The notes: generated by a model from the sequence alone, not told the origin. Numbered from the stretch's first letter, positions 30,842 through 40,274 are shown. The stretch is 64,000 nucleotides of DNA from Burkholderiaceae bacterium 16 (GCA_000955785.1 JYOD01000009.1:88360-152359); one strand, 5' to 3'. Program-made: numbers and translations.

Positions 30842-31531
30842 CTATACGCCGTAACGCTGCCGATAGGCAGCCACTGCCTCGCGCGAGCCGCCCAGCGCGG
30901 GATCCTGCGAAGCATCCAGGTAGGCCAGCAGGTCGGTCAGGCTGGCGATCGAGATCACCGGCACGCCATATTCGCGCTGCACATCCTGCACCGCGGAATG
31001 CGTCCCCACCTGGTCCGCGGTGCCGCTCTTTTCCATGCGGTCCAGTGCGATCAGCACGGCGGCGGGCTCCGCACCCGCGGCGCGGATCATCGCCATCGAT
31101 TCGCGCACCGAGGTGCCGGCGGAGATCACATCGTCGATGATCACGACCTTGCCCTGCAGCTTGGCGCCCACCAGGGTGCCGCCCTCGCCGTGGTCCTTGG
31201 CTTCCTTGCGGTTGTAGGCGAAGCCGACATCACGTCCGAGACCGGACAGCGCAACCGCCGTGGCGGACGCCAGCGTGATGCCCTTGTAGGCTGGCCCGAA
31301 CAGCACGTCGAACTCCAAACCGGAGGCCAGCAGGGTTTTCGCATAGAATTGCGCCACTTGGCCCAGCATCGCGCCCTGGTTGAACAGGCCCGCGTTGAAG
31401 AAATACGGCGACTTGCGGCCCGCTTTGGTCACGAATTCGCCGAAGGACAGCACGCCGGCGTCCAGCGCGAAGCGGATGAAGGTCTGGCTCAGGTCGCCAG
31501 CGCCGGGCTGCGTCGTCGTCTGGTGCGTCAT
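30842..31531 (-). CDS. pyrE: orotate phosphoribosyltransferase
   Basis: PyrE makes OMP from orotate and PRPP in pyrimidine synthesis. The 229-residue protein has the PRPP-binding signature [16 protein letters not shown] and the substrate region [11 protein letters not shown]. It is divergent from xth, with only 30 bases between the two start codons, so their promoters overlap neighbouring coding sequence or each other. Confidence 0.96.
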   Translation of the reverse strand: MTHQTTTQPGAGDLSQTFIRFALDAGVLSFGEFVTKAGRKSPYFFNAGLFNQGAMLGQVAQFYAKTLLASGLEFDVLFGPAYKGITLASATAVALSGLGRDVGFAYNRKEAKDHGEGGTLVGAKLQGKVVIIDDVISAGTSVRESMAMIRAAGAEPAAVLIALDRMEKSGTADQVGTHSAVQDVQREYGVPVISIASLTDLLAYLDASQDPALGGSREAVAAYRQRYGV

Positions 31532-31561
31532 CTTTTCTCTCTGATTTCAAAATTTCCCGAG

Positions 31562-32338
31562 ATGTTACGGATTATCAGCGCCAACCTCAACGGCATCCGC
31601 TCCGCGGCCAAGAAAGGCTTTTTCGAATGGATGGGCAAGCAGGACGCCGACATGGTCTGCGTCCAGGAGCTCAAGGCGCAGGCTGCCGACATGACGGAAG
31701 CGTTCCTGGCGCCACATGGCTACCACGGCTACTTCCATTATGCGGACAAAAAAGGCTATAGCGGTGTCGGCCTTTACACGCGGCACAAGCCGGAGCGCGT
31801 GATCACCGGCTTCGGCGTCCCCGAGTTCGACAACGAAGGCCGTTATGTCGAGGTGCAGTATCCACACCTCGCTGTGATCTCGGTCTATGTGCCCTCGGGC
31901 TCCAGCGGAGAAGAACGCCAGCAGGCGAAATTCCGCTTCATGGAAGCCTTCCTGCCCCACCTGCTGCAACTCAAGGCCAGCGGCCGCGAGATCGTGCTGT
32001 GCGGTGACGTCAACATCGCGCACAAGGAAATCGACATCAAGAACTGGAAGGGCAACCTGAAGAACTCGGGTTTCCTGCCGGAAGAGCGCAGCTGGATTGG
32101 CGAGCTGTTCGATGTGCACGGCTATGTGGACGTGTTCCGCAAGCTGGATACGCGCCCCGAGCAATACACGTGGTGGAGCAACCGGGGCCAGGCCTACGCG
32201 AAGAACGTCGGCTGGCGCATCGATTACCACCTGGCCACGGCGAAGATCGCGGAAACGGCGCACGCCACCTCGATCTACAAGGACGAGAAGTTCAGCGATC
32301 ACGCGCCGCTGTCGATCGACTACGACTTCCCGCTGTAA
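31562..32338 (+). CDS. xth: exodeoxyribonuclease III
   Basis: The 258-residue AP endonuclease/3'-5' exonuclease shows RIISANLNGIRSA, the metal-binding glutamate in MVCVQELKAQ, GDVNIAHKEIDIKN, and the final catalytic SDHAPLSIDYDF. It acts in base excision repair. The ATG at 31562 starts exactly at the family N-terminus MLRIISAN. The long open frame running in from upstream is a shadow of pyrE. Confidence 0.97.
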   Translation: MLRIISANLNGIRSAAKKGFFEWMGKQDADMVCVQELKAQAADMTEAFLAPHGYHGYFHYADKKGYSGVGLYTRHKPERVITGFGVPEFDNEGRYVEVQYPHLAVISVYVPSGSSGEERQQAKFRFMEAFLPHLLQLKASGREIVLCGDVNIAHKEIDIKNWKGNLKNSGFLPEERSWIGELFDVHGYVDVFRKLDTRPEQYTWWSNRGQAYAKNVGWRIDYHLATAKIAETAHATSIYKDEKFSDHAPLSIDYDFPL

Positions 32339-32351
32339 GCGGGCGCGCCAG

Positions 32352-32753
32352 CTACGCCGAGCGCACCTCTTCAAGCAGCTCCGGGTGCCGCTCCAGCACC
32401 TTGAGCAGCTTGACCAGCGCCAGCGGCGGCTTGGTCTTGCCGGTTTCGTAGCGCGAGAAGGCATTGACGCCGCCGCCGAAGATCTCGGCGGCCTCGCGCT
32501 GGTCCAGGCTCAGCTTCTTGCGCACGGCCACGATGAAGGCGGGATCGACGATGGCGGCATTGACCTGCTTTTGGAAAGCCACCGCCGCTTCGCCGTACCG
32601 ATCCGCTTGATTCGGATCCAGCACGATTTCCCCGCACGCCGGACAAAAGCCGCCCGAGACCGCGGGAACGATGACAGTTTCGCCCTTGTACGTATAAGGC
32701 ACGTCGCGCGTGTCCTGCACCAGTTCCGCACCCCCGCATTCTGGACATTTCAT
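32352..32753 (-). CDS. mqsA: MqsA-type antitoxin
   Basis: The 133-residue antitoxin has the N-terminal zinc domain with CPECGG (residues 3-8) and FCPACGE (37-43), and a C-terminal helix-turn-helix of the XRE type with VNAFSRYETGKTKPPLALVK. This is the MqsA layout: the N-terminal half binds the toxin and the C-terminal half binds DNA. Its ATG overlaps the mqsR stop by four bases, and the toxin gene comes first, as in E. coli mqsRA. It probably represses its own promoter at 33055-33083. Confidence 0.93.
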   Translation of the reverse strand: MKCPECGGAELVQDTRDVPYTYKGETVIVPAVSGGFCPACGEIVLDPNQADRYGEAAVAFQKQVNAAIVDPAFIVAVRKKLSLDQREAAEIFGGGVNAFSRYETGKTKPPLALVKLLKVLERHPELLEEVRSA

Positions 32754-33019
32754 GGTTCCAGCTCCTTGAATGACACGACCAGCACCGCATCGGTGACCGT
32801 CACTTTCAGATACAGTGCACCGGCGGCGGTAATCGTCCGGTAAACGTCCTGCCATACCTTGTGATCCGCGTAGGTCGTCATGCTCTTGTAAAAGTCGGCC
32901 GAAGTCAGCGAAGCAATGACGGCGATCACGTCGGCACTGTCGAATCCGAGCTTGCGACTGTGAACGGCAGCGGAACTGGTCAGGCAAACGCGCCCTTCGA
33001 TGGCCAAGGTCCTGATCAC
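32750..33019 (-). CDS. mqsR: MqsR-type mRNA interferase toxin
   Basis: MqsR cleaves mRNA, mostly at GCU in E. coli. The frame contains the family core DFYKSMTTYADHKVWQDVY and the ending LYLKVTVTDAVLVVSFKELE. The first ordinary start codon is GTG at 33019, which gives 89 residues. The open frame continues upstream as EKHTPHCRLS, which aligns with residues 2-11 of E. coli MqsR (EKRTPHTRLS), but the codon where ATG is expected (33050-33052) is ATC. The native start may therefore be ATC, or the protein may be shortened and translated weakly from GTG. Confidence 0.88.
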   Translation of the reverse strand: MIRTLAIEGRVCLTSSAAVHSRKLGFDSADVIAVIASLTSADFYKSMTTYADHKVWQDVYRTITAAGALYLKVTVTDAVLVVSFKELEP

Positions 33020-33054
33020 CGAGAGCCTGCAGTGAGGCGTATGTTTCTCGATCG

Positions 33055-33083
33055 AATTTAACCTACTAGGTTACAACTAACAA
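33055..33083 (-). promoter_or_regulatory. mqsRA promoter with MqsA operator
   Basis: TTGTTA (33078-33083) and TAAATT (33055-33060) form a -35/-10 pair with a 17-base spacer on the minus strand. The perfect palindrome TAACCTACTAGGTTA (33059-33073) lies over the spacer and the -10. It has the TAACCT-N3-AGGTTA form of the E. coli mqsRA operators, so antitoxin binding would block RNA polymerase. Confidence 0.8.
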
Positions 33084-33127
33084 GGGGATTTGCGATGCAC
33101 CGCGGCATGCACCCTGCGACGTCCCCC

Positions 33128-33142
33128 TAACCTAGTTACAAT
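33128..33142 (+). promoter_or_regulatory. argC -10 box inside a shortened MqsA-like site
   Basis: TAACCTAGTTACAA (33128-33141) equals the mqsRA operator TAACCTA-CTAG-GTTACAA with four central bases missing. It overlaps TACAAT (33137-33142), a good -10 for argC 57 bases upstream of its ATG. The -35 is weak (CTGCGA). Whether MqsA binds this shortened site is unknown. Confidence 0.45.
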
Positions 33143-33198
33143 GCTGGTTCCCATCCGATTCCGGCATGGGACCTTTCGTATTTCCGAGTGAGTCCGCC

Positions 33199-34146
33199 AT
33201 GGTTTTCAAAGTGTTCGTAGATGGTCAGGAAGGCACCACCGGTCTCCGGTTGCTCGACTATCTCTCCGGCCGTTCCGACGTGGAGCTGCTGCGTATCGCC
33301 GAAGACAAGCGCAAGGATCCGGCCGAACGAGCACGCTTTCTGAATGCCGCCGACGTCGCTTTCCTGTGCCTGCCCGATGTCGCCTCGCGCGAAGCCGTGG
33401 CGCTGGTGACCAACCCCAATACCTGCGTGATCGACGCCAGCACGGCGTTCCGCACCACCGACAGCTGGGCCTACGGCCTGCCGGAACTCACGCGCGGCCA
33501 GCGCGAGAAGATCCGCACCAGCAAGCGCATCGCGGTGCCGGGCTGCCACGCCAGCGCCTTTCTGATGGCGGTGCGTCCGCTGGTGGAAGCCGGCGTGATG
33601 CAGGCCGACTACCCGGTCTCGGCGTTCTCGCTGACCGGCTACAGCGGCGGCGGCAAGCAGATGATTGCCGAGTTCGAAGCCGGCGGTAACCCGAAGCTGG
33701 ACAGCCCGCGTCCGTATTCGCTAGGCCTCGCGCACAAGCACCTGCCCGAGATGCGCGTGCAGGCCGGCCTGGCGCAAGCGCCGATCTTCAACCCCATCGT
33801 CGGCAACTTCCTCAAGGGCCTGGCTGTGACGGTACCGGTGTACCCGGATCGCCTGGCGCGCAAGGTCACGCCCGAGCAGATCGCGGATATCTACCGCAAG
33901 CACTACGAAGGCGAGCAGTTCGTGCGCGTGATGCCCGTGGGCGACGAAGCCAACCTCGACGGCGGCTTCTTTGACGTGCAGGGCAGCAACGACACCAACC
34001 GCGTCGACCTGTTCGTGTTCGGCTCGGCCGAGCGCATCGTTCTGATGGCGCGCCTGGACAACCTGGGCAAGGGCGCTGCCGGCGCCGCGGTGCAATGCAT
34101 GAACGTGCATGTGGGCGCGGATGAAGCGACCGGCCTGAGCGCCTGA
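33199..34146 (+). CDS. argC: N-acetyl-gamma-glutamyl-phosphate reductase
   Basis: ArgC catalyses the third step of arginine synthesis. At 315 residues it is the short (type 2) form. It starts [20 protein letters not shown] and has the catalytic cysteine in [18 protein letters not shown] and the [17 protein letters not shown] stretch. The ATG at 33199 matches the family start. argB, the previous step, is 15 kb away at 48.7 kb. A terminator follows 28 bases after the stop. Confidence 0.97.
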   Translation: MVFKVFVDGQEGTTGLRLLDYLSGRSDVELLRIAEDKRKDPAERARFLNAADVAFLCLPDVASREAVALVTNPNTCVIDASTAFRTTDSWAYGLPELTRGQREKIRTSKRIAVPGCHASAFLMAVRPLVEAGVMQADYPVSAFSLTGYSGGGKQMIAEFEAGGNPKLDSPRPYSLGLAHKHLPEMRVQAGLAQAPIFNPIVGNFLKGLAVTVPVYPDRLARKVTPEQIADIYRKHYEGEQFVRVMPVGDEANLDGGFFDVQGSNDTNRVDLFVFGSAERIVLMARLDNLGKGAAGAAVQCMNVHVGADEATGLSA

Positions 34147-34173
34147 AGCAAGCCGACGTCCGAGGGAACAAAA

Positions 34174-34201
34174 AGAGCCACCATGTGTGGCTCTTTTTTT
34201 T
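34174..34201 (+). terminator. rho-independent terminator of argC
   Basis: AGAGCCAC (34174-34181) pairs with GTGGCTCT (34187-34194) over the loop CATGT and is followed by eight T. An A run precedes it, so it can also stop transcription from the other side. Confidence 0.93.
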
Positions 34202-34275
34202 GCCTGGGGCCAAAGCGCCCGGACCAGCCCGCTCGGCATCCTCGTTCAGGATGCGGCCCGGTACCGCCGGCGCCT

Positions 34276-35274
34276 TTACTTCTTCAGTGGCTTTTGCCGG
34301 TCGTCGTCGCCGCTGTCCATCGGCGCGCCGCCCAGGTTGGCCATATTGGCGCGGTAAGGCGGCAGCTTGCCGACGCTGGAGTCGATCGCGCGGGCATAAA
34401 GCGGCAACACGTCGGGCAGGTGCTTCTCGAGTTCGGCGATGCGGGTGCGGCCCGAGGGATGGGTGGAAAGAAACTCCGAACCTGACTGCGCCGTGGATTG
34501 GGACACCGTGCCCATTTTCTGCCACAGCGATACGGCGGCGCGCGGGTCGTAGCCGGCGCGCGCGGCGATGTCCATGCCGACCAGGTCGGCCTCGGTCTCG
34601 TCCGAGCGCGAGAACCGCAGCGTGAGCAACTGCGCCCCGGTGCCCAGCGCCATATTGCCCAGGTTGCCGAAGCCGAACAGTTGCGAAATCACGTTGGCGC
34701 CCAGGTTGGTGATCTCGGACTTGGCAGCCCGCTCGCGCGCATGCTCCTGCAGCGCGTGAGCGATCTCGTGGCCCATCACCATGGCGACTTCGTCGTCGGT
34801 CAGCTTGAGCTGGTCGAGCAGGCCGGTGTAGAAGGCGATCTTGCCGCCCGGCATGCAGAAGGCATTGACCTGCTTGGCATTGATCAGGTTGACCTCCCAC
34901 TTCCATTGCTTCGCGCGCTCGTTCCAGCGCGTGGTCTGCGGCAGGATGCGCCTGGCGATGGCGCGCAGCCGCTGCAACTGCGAATTGTTGTCGCCGACCA
35001 GCGTCTTCTTGGCCTGTGCCTCCCCCTTGATCTGCTCGTACTCCTGCGAGGCCTGCTGCTCGATGACCTCCACCGGCACGATCTGGCGGATGGACGCCCC
35101 ACCGCGTTGCACGCGGATGCCCTCGTCCGCGTCCTGTGGCTGCGCCTGGCCCTGGGCCTGTGCCACTCCCATGCCAAGCGTGGCACTGGCAGCCAGCGCC
35201 AGCGCGGCCAGTTGCCGCGGCAACGCAATCCCGGCCCGCTGGTGGCGGTTCTGACAACGCTGGCGATCGGACAT
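34276..35274 (-). CDS. M48-family metallopeptidase with signal peptide
   Basis: The 332-residue protein has a probable signal peptide (LAALALAASATLGMGVAQAQ) after a charged start. The zinc-protease motif HEIAHALQEH follows near residue 160, with the third ligand in ETEADLVGMD. It resembles periplasmic LoiP/YggG-type M48 peptidases that take part in envelope quality control. The ATG at 35274 was chosen because it leads directly into the signal peptide. It is divergent from ampG. Confidence 0.9.
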   Translation of the reverse strand: MSDRQRCQNRHQRAGIALPRQLAALALAASATLGMGVAQAQGQAQPQDADEGIRVQRGGASIRQIVPVEVIEQQASQEYEQIKGEAQAKKTLVGDNNSQLQRLRAIARRILPQTTRWNERAKQWKWEVNLINAKQVNAFCMPGGKIAFYTGLLDQLKLTDDEVAMVMGHEIAHALQEHARERAAKSEITNLGANVISQLFGFGNLGNMALGTGAQLLTLRFSRSDETEADLVGMDIAARAGYDPRAAVSLWQKMGTVSQSTAQSGSEFLSTHPSGRTRIAELEKHLPDVLPLYARAIDSSVGKLPPYRANMANLGGAPMDSGDDDRQKPLKK

Positions 35275-35431
35275 GGCGATTCCTCGGATGCGGTTTTCGG
35301 CAAGCAGGGCGCTGAAGGATTGGCGCGGCCAGGGCACCGCACGGACCCGGCGCATCCCGCTCACCAGGCCTGTGCTGACGGTAATGCAATAATACACGGC
35401 GCCTTGCCCCGCCTGATTGCCATCCTGATTC

Positions 35432-36688
35432 ATGACCTTCCAAGACTATCTCGACATTTTCCGCAATCGCCGCATTGGCGCCATGCTCACGCTGGGCTTC
35501 GCTTCCGGGCTGCCGCTGGCGCTCACGTCCGGCACCTTGCAGGCCTGGATGACGGTGGAAGGCCTGGACCTCAAGACCATCGGCTTCTTCTCGCTGGTGG
35601 GCCAGGCTTATATCTTCAAGTTCCTGTGGGCGCCGCTGATGGACCGCTACACGCTGCCGTTGCTGGGCCGGCGCCGCGGCTGGCTGCTGGTGACCCAGCT
35701 CGGCCTGGTGCTCGGCATCGCGGGCATGGCCTTCTGTCCGCCGCACGAGGCGCTGTGGACGCTGGCGGCGCTGGCCACGCTGGTAGCCTTCCTGTCGGCG
35801 TCCCAGGACATCGTGTTCGACGCCTACAGCACCGACGTGCTGCGTGCGCCCGAGCGTGGCGTGGGGGCGGCGGTCAAGGTGCTGGGCTACCGGCTGGCGA
35901 TGCTGGTGTCGGGCGGGCTGGCGCTGTGGCTGGCCGACCGCGTGATGGGCTGGCAGCAGATGTACATCCTGATGGCGGGCCTGATGGGCATCGGCATCTT
36001 CAGCCTGCTGTGGGCACCCGAGGCGGAATCCCCGGCGCGCACGCCGCGCTCCATGGAGGAAGCGATTCTGGGCCCGCTGCGCGACTTCTTCTCGCGCCCC
36101 GGCGCCTGGTGGCTGCTGCTGCTGATCGTGCTCTACAAACTGGGCGATGCGTTTGCCGGCAGCCTCTCCACCACCTTCCTGATCCGCGGCGTGGGTTTTT
36201 CGGCCGGCGAAGTCGGCCTGGTCAACAAGACGCTGGGACTGGCCGCCACCATCGTGGGCGCGCTGTTCGGCGGCACGCTGATGGTGCGCCTGGGGTTGTA
36301 CCGCTCCCTGATGCTGTTCGGCATCCTGCAGGCGGTATCCAACCTGGGCTACTGGATCCTGGCGGTGACGCCGCAGCACCTGTGGACCATGGGCGCCACC
36401 ATCGCGGTGGAGAACCTCTGCGGCGGCATGGGCACGGCGGCCTTCGTGGCGCTGCTGATGACGCTGTGCAACCGCTCGTTCTCGGCCACCCAGTACGCGC
36501 TGCTGTCGGCGCTGGCCTCGGTCGGGCGCGTCTATGTGGGCCCCAGCTCGGGCTATCTGGTGGAGGCCTTCGGCTGGCCCGCGTTCTACCTCAGCACCGT
36601 GGTGGTGGCGCTGCCCGGCGTGGCGCTGCTATGGGCGATGCGCCACACCGTGCACCGCTACGAGGCGCAGGCCCGCGCCGCGGCCTGA
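35432..36688 (+). CDS. ampG: AmpG-family muropeptide permease (MFS)
   Basis: AmpG imports anhydro-muropeptides from the periplasm for peptidoglycan recycling. The 418-residue protein has about 12 membrane segments and the AmpG start GFASGLPLALTSGTLQAWM, then FLWAPLMDRYTLPLLGRRRGW and QDIVFDAYSTDVL. It may also feed signals to a beta-lactamase regulator, but no ampR or ampC is in the window. The divergent M48 peptidase and the nearby creBCD genes also deal with the envelope. Confidence 0.93.
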   Translation: MTFQDYLDIFRNRRIGAMLTLGFASGLPLALTSGTLQAWMTVEGLDLKTIGFFSLVGQAYIFKFLWAPLMDRYTLPLLGRRRGWLLVTQLGLVLGIAGMAFCPPHEALWTLAALATLVAFLSASQDIVFDAYSTDVLRAPERGVGAAVKVLGYRLAMLVSGGLALWLADRVMGWQQMYILMAGLMGIGIFSLLWAPEAESPARTPRSMEEAILGPLRDFFSRPGAWWLLLLIVLYKLGDAFAGSLSTTFLIRGVGFSAGEVGLVNKTLGLAATIVGALFGGTLMVRLGLYRSLMLFGILQAVSNLGYWILAVTPQHLWTMGATIAVENLCGGMGTAAFVALLMTLCNRSFSATQYALLSALASVGRVYVGPSSGYLVEAFGWPAFYLSTVVVALPGVALLWAMRHTVHRYEAQARAAA

Positions 36689-36711
36689 GACCAGGTAGCG
36701 CGCGCTTACTC

Positions 36712-37542
36712 TTACTGCTTGTAGTAGACGATCTGGTGTGAGGTCGCGAGCAGCTCGCCGTGCGGGCTCCAGATCTGCGCGCTCTGGTCGAAGAAGCCCT
36801 GGCGGAACACCTGGGCCTGGGCGCTGCCCAGCACATGGCTGTCGCCCAGCGCGGCCAGCGTGGGCGCGTCCGCATGGAAATACGTGGTCAGCGACACCGT
36901 GCCGGCCGGTACGAAGCCGGCGCGCTTGAGGAAGATGCGCGGGTAGAAGGTATCGCACCATGCCGCCATCGCGGCAAAGTCCGGCGTACGCGCCGGCGCA
37001 TCGCGCAGCCAGAACTGCGTCAGGCTGTCCGGATGCTCGGTGCCCGGTTCCGTGCTTGGCTTGGCGCCGCGCACCGGCCGCAATTCATAGGCATCCAGCC
37101 AGCGCACCTTCGCGAACCCCGACATCGGCGCCACGGTTTCCGCCGGCGGTACTTGCGGGAACACAGCCTCGCCGCAGTTCCAGGTCTCGCGGCGCACCGC
37201 GAAGAAGGCGGTGGCCGTGGTTGCCACCTCGTCCCCCTGGCGCAGTTCGATGGACCAGTGCTGGGTGTTGCGGTTCGTGCGCACGGGGCGCGCCTCGATC
37301 ACGAACGGCCCTTCGACGATCGGCCCGGCGAAGTTGACGGTCAGCGCGGACGGGTCGCCCAGCCGGGCGGGATGCTGCTGCACGGCCTGCAACAGGGTGG
37401 CCGCCGTGATGCCGCCGAAGGGACCGATCATGTTCCAGTAGGCGGGCGTGGTGCGTCCGTGGAACAGATTGCCGCCCGCCGGCTCCAGCGCGATCGCGTG
37501 GTCGAAGGAATGGACGGTCTGGCTGGCTGGCGTGGCTGACAT
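36712..37542 (-). CDS. TesB-like acyl-CoA thioesterase
   Basis: The 276-residue protein has two hotdog halves typical of the thioesterase II-like family. N-terminal features include WNMIGPFGGITAATLLQAV and SALTVNFAGPIVEGPF, and C-terminal ones include TVSLTTYFHADAPTL and the ending LLATSHQIVYYKQ. The acyl substrate is unknown. The ATG at 37542 is preferred to a TTG 12 bases upstream. A short palindromic element stands just ahead of the gene. Confidence 0.85.
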   Translation of the reverse strand: MSATPASQTVHSFDHAIALEPAGGNLFHGRTTPAYWNMIGPFGGITAATLLQAVQQHPARLGDPSALTVNFAGPIVEGPFVIEARPVRTNRNTQHWSIELRQGDEVATTATAFFAVRRETWNCGEAVFPQVPPAETVAPMSGFAKVRWLDAYELRPVRGAKPSTEPGTEHPDSLTQFWLRDAPARTPDFAAMAAWCDTFYPRIFLKRAGFVPAGTVSLTTYFHADAPTLAALGDSHVLGSAQAQVFRQGFFDQSAQIWSPHGELLATSHQIVYYKQ

Positions 37543-37559
37543 GTTGGGGACCAAAAAAG

Positions 37560-37577
37560 TACGATCGTTCGATAATA
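37560..37577 (-). promoter_or_regulatory. possible TetR-type operator before the thioesterase gene
   Basis: TACGATCGTTCGATAATA contains the perfect 8-base palindrome ACGATCGT and resembles the ACGATCGTTCG-type sites bound by some TetR-family fatty-acid regulators. No such regulator gene is adjacent, so this is a weak suggestion only. Confidence 0.25.
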
Positions 37578-37638
37578 CTGCAAACGATGGACGGGCGCTG
37601 GCGCCGCCGTCGAACTTCCCATCCAGTCCGGCGCGGCT

Positions 37639-38583
37639 TCAGCCCTGCGTCCGTGCGTGCCGGAACGGATTCCAGCCCAGCTGGTTGCCGATCACTGCCA
37701 GCAGGATCAGCGACATGCCGGCCACTTGCAGCGGCGTGAGCACGACCCCGAACACCAGCACGTCGATCACGATGGCCACCAGCGGGTACACGAAGGACAG
37801 CGTGGCAATCGACAGCACGTTAAGGCGCTGGAAGGCGCCGTACAGCAACGTGTACATCACGCCGGTATGTACCAGGCCCAGCGCCAGCAACGCCCCCCAG
37901 GTGCGCCCGCCAAACGTCTCCACCGCCGGGTGCGCCAGCGGGAACAGCAGGACCACCCCCATCACCATTTGCAAGCCCGCGATCTGCCCCGCCGGGATGC
38001 CCTTCAGGCGACGCGTGGCCATGGTGGTGACGGCGTACAGCAAGGCCGCCAGCATCGCCAGCGCCACCCCGTACAGCATGCCGCCGCTGGCGCCGCCGTG
38101 CTCCAGCCCGGTGATCAGCACCACCCCGCCAAAGGCCAGCACCAGCCAGGCAAGCCGCCCCGGGGCGATGGCCTCGCGCTGGAACGCCGCCGCCAGCAGC
38201 AGCAGGAAGAATGGCTGGGTGTGATAGACAACCGTGGACACCGATATGCCGCTATACGAATAGGCGGAAAACAGGGCCAGCCAGTTGAGGATCAGCGTGA
38301 CACCGCCGAGCGCCAGCCAGCCCCAGTCCTGGCTGCGCATGGGCTGCCAGCCGCGGCGCAGGGCCAGCGTGCCCAGCAGGGCGGCGCCGCCGAAGATGCA
38401 GCGGAAAAACACAACGTCCAGCGGCGACTGTCCGCTGGTCACGACGAACCAGCCGATGGTGCCCGACAGGGTCATGGCGGCCACCATGCGCCACGCGCCG
38501 CCGCGCCGGACCGGTTCCGTGGTCGGAGGCGCCGATGCGCCGGCCGGCGAAGCGGCGGCGGCGCCGGATTGATCGATGTTCAT
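37639..38583 (-). CDS. DMT/EamA-family transporter
   Basis: The 314-residue protein has about ten membrane segments in two EamA repeats, after a 30-residue Ala/Pro-rich start. Motifs such as TVVYHTQPFFLLLLAAAF in the first repeat and LALGLVHTGVMYTLLYGAF in the second are typical. The exported compound is not known. A LysR-type regulator gene is divergent from it, and probably controls it from the 120-base intergenic region. Confidence 0.9.
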   Translation of the reverse strand: MNIDQSGAAAASPAGASAPPTTEPVRRGGAWRMVAAMTLSGTIGWFVVTSGQSPLDVVFFRCIFGGAALLGTLALRRGWQPMRSQDWGWLALGGVTLILNWLALFSAYSYSGISVSTVVYHTQPFFLLLLAAAFQREAIAPGRLAWLVLAFGGVVLITGLEHGGASGGMLYGVALAMLAALLYAVTTMATRRLKGIPAGQIAGLQMVMGVVLLFPLAHPAVETFGGRTWGALLALGLVHTGVMYTLLYGAFQRLNVLSIATLSFVYPLVAIVIDVLVFGVVLTPLQVAGMSLILLAVIGNQLGWNPFRHARTQG

Positions 38584-38703
38584 GGAAGTCTCCCGCGTAC
38601 TTCGTGCTAATGGCCGCTATTGTTCCACCATGCAGGCAGGTCAACAATCCGCCAGATTAGCAATTACCATTTGACCTGTAGTCACAAATCCAGGAGACAG
38701 GCC

Positions 38704-39630
38704 ATGCCAATCGCACAGCTGAACGCCATGGCGGTATTCGCCAGGGTGGTGGAATGCGGCAGCTTCTCCGCCGCCGCCCGCGAGCTAGGCATGACGCCTT
38801 CGGCCGTCAGCCGCCATGTGACACGGCTGGAGGCAGCCATCGGCGGCAGCCTGCTGCAGCGGACCACGCGCGCCTTTGCCCTGACCGAACTGGGACAGGC
38901 GGTGCACGCCGCCTGCGCGCGCATGGTGGCGGCCGCGCAGGAGGTGAATACGCTGGCCGGCGACCACGCCGGCACGCCGCACGGCCTGCTGCGGATCAGC
39001 GCGCCGGTGGTGTTCGGGCAGGCCTGGCTGGCGCCGCGACTGCCGGCCCTGCTGGACCGCCATCCCGGGCTGGACCTGCAACTGACGCTGGCCGACCGCA
39101 TGGTGGACCTGGTGGAAGAAGGTGTCGACGTGGCCATCCGCATTGCGCGCGAGCTGGCGCCGGGGCTGGCGGCGCGGCCGATCCGCGCGGTGCGCTACCG
39201 GCTGGTGGCGGCCCCTGACTGGCTGGCCCGGCATGGCACGCCCACCGAGCCGGCGGCGCTGCCCGGACATCGCTGCCTCTACCTGGGCTATGGCGCCTTC
39301 GGCGAACGCTGGAGCCTGCGGCACAAGGAGGACGGACAGACAGTGACGCTGCGCGTCCCCCCGCGGGTCACGCTCAACAACAGCGCGGCCATTGTCGCCA
39401 TGGCACAGGCCGGCGGCGGCATCGGGCTGGTACCCGACTTCTCCCCCGTGGCCGCGCTGGCGTCAGGCAGCCTGGTGCCGGTGCTGGACGACTGGGAAAT
39501 CCTGGAGCCTTACGTGGGCACCGCCTTTGCGGTCTATACGCCGACGCGCCACCTCGCCCCCAAGGTCCGCGCCTTCATCGATCACCTTGTGATGCAGGCC
39601 GCCCTGGAGCAGGGCGCGGCGGGCGCCTAG
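38704..39630 (+). CDS. LysR-family transcriptional regulator
   Basis: The 308-residue protein starts with the winged helix-turn-helix (FARVVECGSFSAAARELGMT, PSAVSRHVTRLE) and has the substrate-binding domain typical of the CrgA/AphB-like branch (LLRISAPVVFGQAWLAPRLP). The ATG at 38704 gives the standard start. It likely acts on the divergent EamA transporter gene, as is common for such pairs; the inducer is unknown. Confidence 0.9.
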   Translation: MPIAQLNAMAVFARVVECGSFSAAARELGMTPSAVSRHVTRLEAAIGGSLLQRTTRAFALTELGQAVHAACARMVAAAQEVNTLAGDHAGTPHGLLRISAPVVFGQAWLAPRLPALLDRHPGLDLQLTLADRMVDLVEEGVDVAIRIARELAPGLAARPIRAVRYRLVAAPDWLARHGTPTEPAALPGHRCLYLGYGAFGERWSLRHKEDGQTVTLRVPPRVTLNNSAAIVAMAQAGGGIGLVPDFSPVAALASGSLVPVLDDWEILEPYVGTAFAVYTPTRHLAPKVRAFIDHLVMQAALEQGAAGA

Positions 39631-39662
39631 ACGAAGCTTCGCCGCGCCCTGCCCGCTCGCGT

Positions 39663-40274
39663 TCAGGTGGAACAGACGCGGTACACCGCCAGGCTGCCGC
39701 GCCAGTTCGGGCCCCAGTTGACGGTCACACCCTCGTGCATCACCACGCGATCGAGGATGCGCAGCCCCACCTTGGACGCCAGCGACTCAAAGTCGCTGAT
39801 GGTCAGGACCCGCACGTTGGGCGTGTTGTACCACTGGTAAGGCAGCGCCTCCGACACCGGCATGCGCCCGCGGAACACCGACAACCGGTGCGGCCAGTAG
39901 CCGAAGTTGGGGAAGGACACGATGCATTCGCGCCCCACCCGCAGCGTCTCGCGCAAGACCTGCGCGGTGTTGTGGATGGTCTGCAGCGTCTGCGACAGGA
40001 TCACCGTATCGAAGCTCTTGTCCTCGAACAGCGCCAGGCCGCCTTCCAGGTTCTGCTGGATCACGTGCACGCCCTTCTGCACGCACGCCAGCACGCCTTC
40101 GTCCTGGATCTCGATGCCGTAGGCCTGCACGTCGAGCTCGTCCTGCAGCACGCGCAGCAGACTGCCGTCGCCGCAGCCCAGGTCGAGCACGGTGGAGTTG
40201 GGTTCGATCCAGCGCGCGATGGCGCGGAAGTCTGGGCGCAGCGCCAGGATATTGGGGTTGGCCGCGGCATTCAT
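39663..40274 (-). CDS. metW: methionine biosynthesis protein MetW
   Basis: The 203-residue protein has the SAM-methyltransferase-like motif [19 protein letters not shown] and the MetW-specific [17 protein letters not shown]. MetW is needed together with MetX for homoserine acylation in several proteobacteria. Its ATG overlaps the metX stop by four bases, so both proteins should be made in step. It is controlled by the metX leader. Confidence 0.96.
   Translation of the reverse strand: MNAAANPNILALRPDFRAIARWIEPNSTVLDLGCGDGSLLRVLQDELDVQAYGIEIQDEGVLACVQKGVHVIQQNLEGGLALFEDKSFDTVILSQTLQTIHNTAQVLRETLRVGRECIVSFPNFGYWPHRLSVFRGRMPVSEALPYQWYNTPNVRVLTISDFESLASKVGLRILDRVVMHEGVTVNWGPNWRGSLAVYRVCST

Noticed and set aside
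33866..36741. Very long open frames on both strands over argC, the M48 peptidase and ampG
   Set aside because: They run across several real genes and lack conserved motifs; they are GC-driven shadows.
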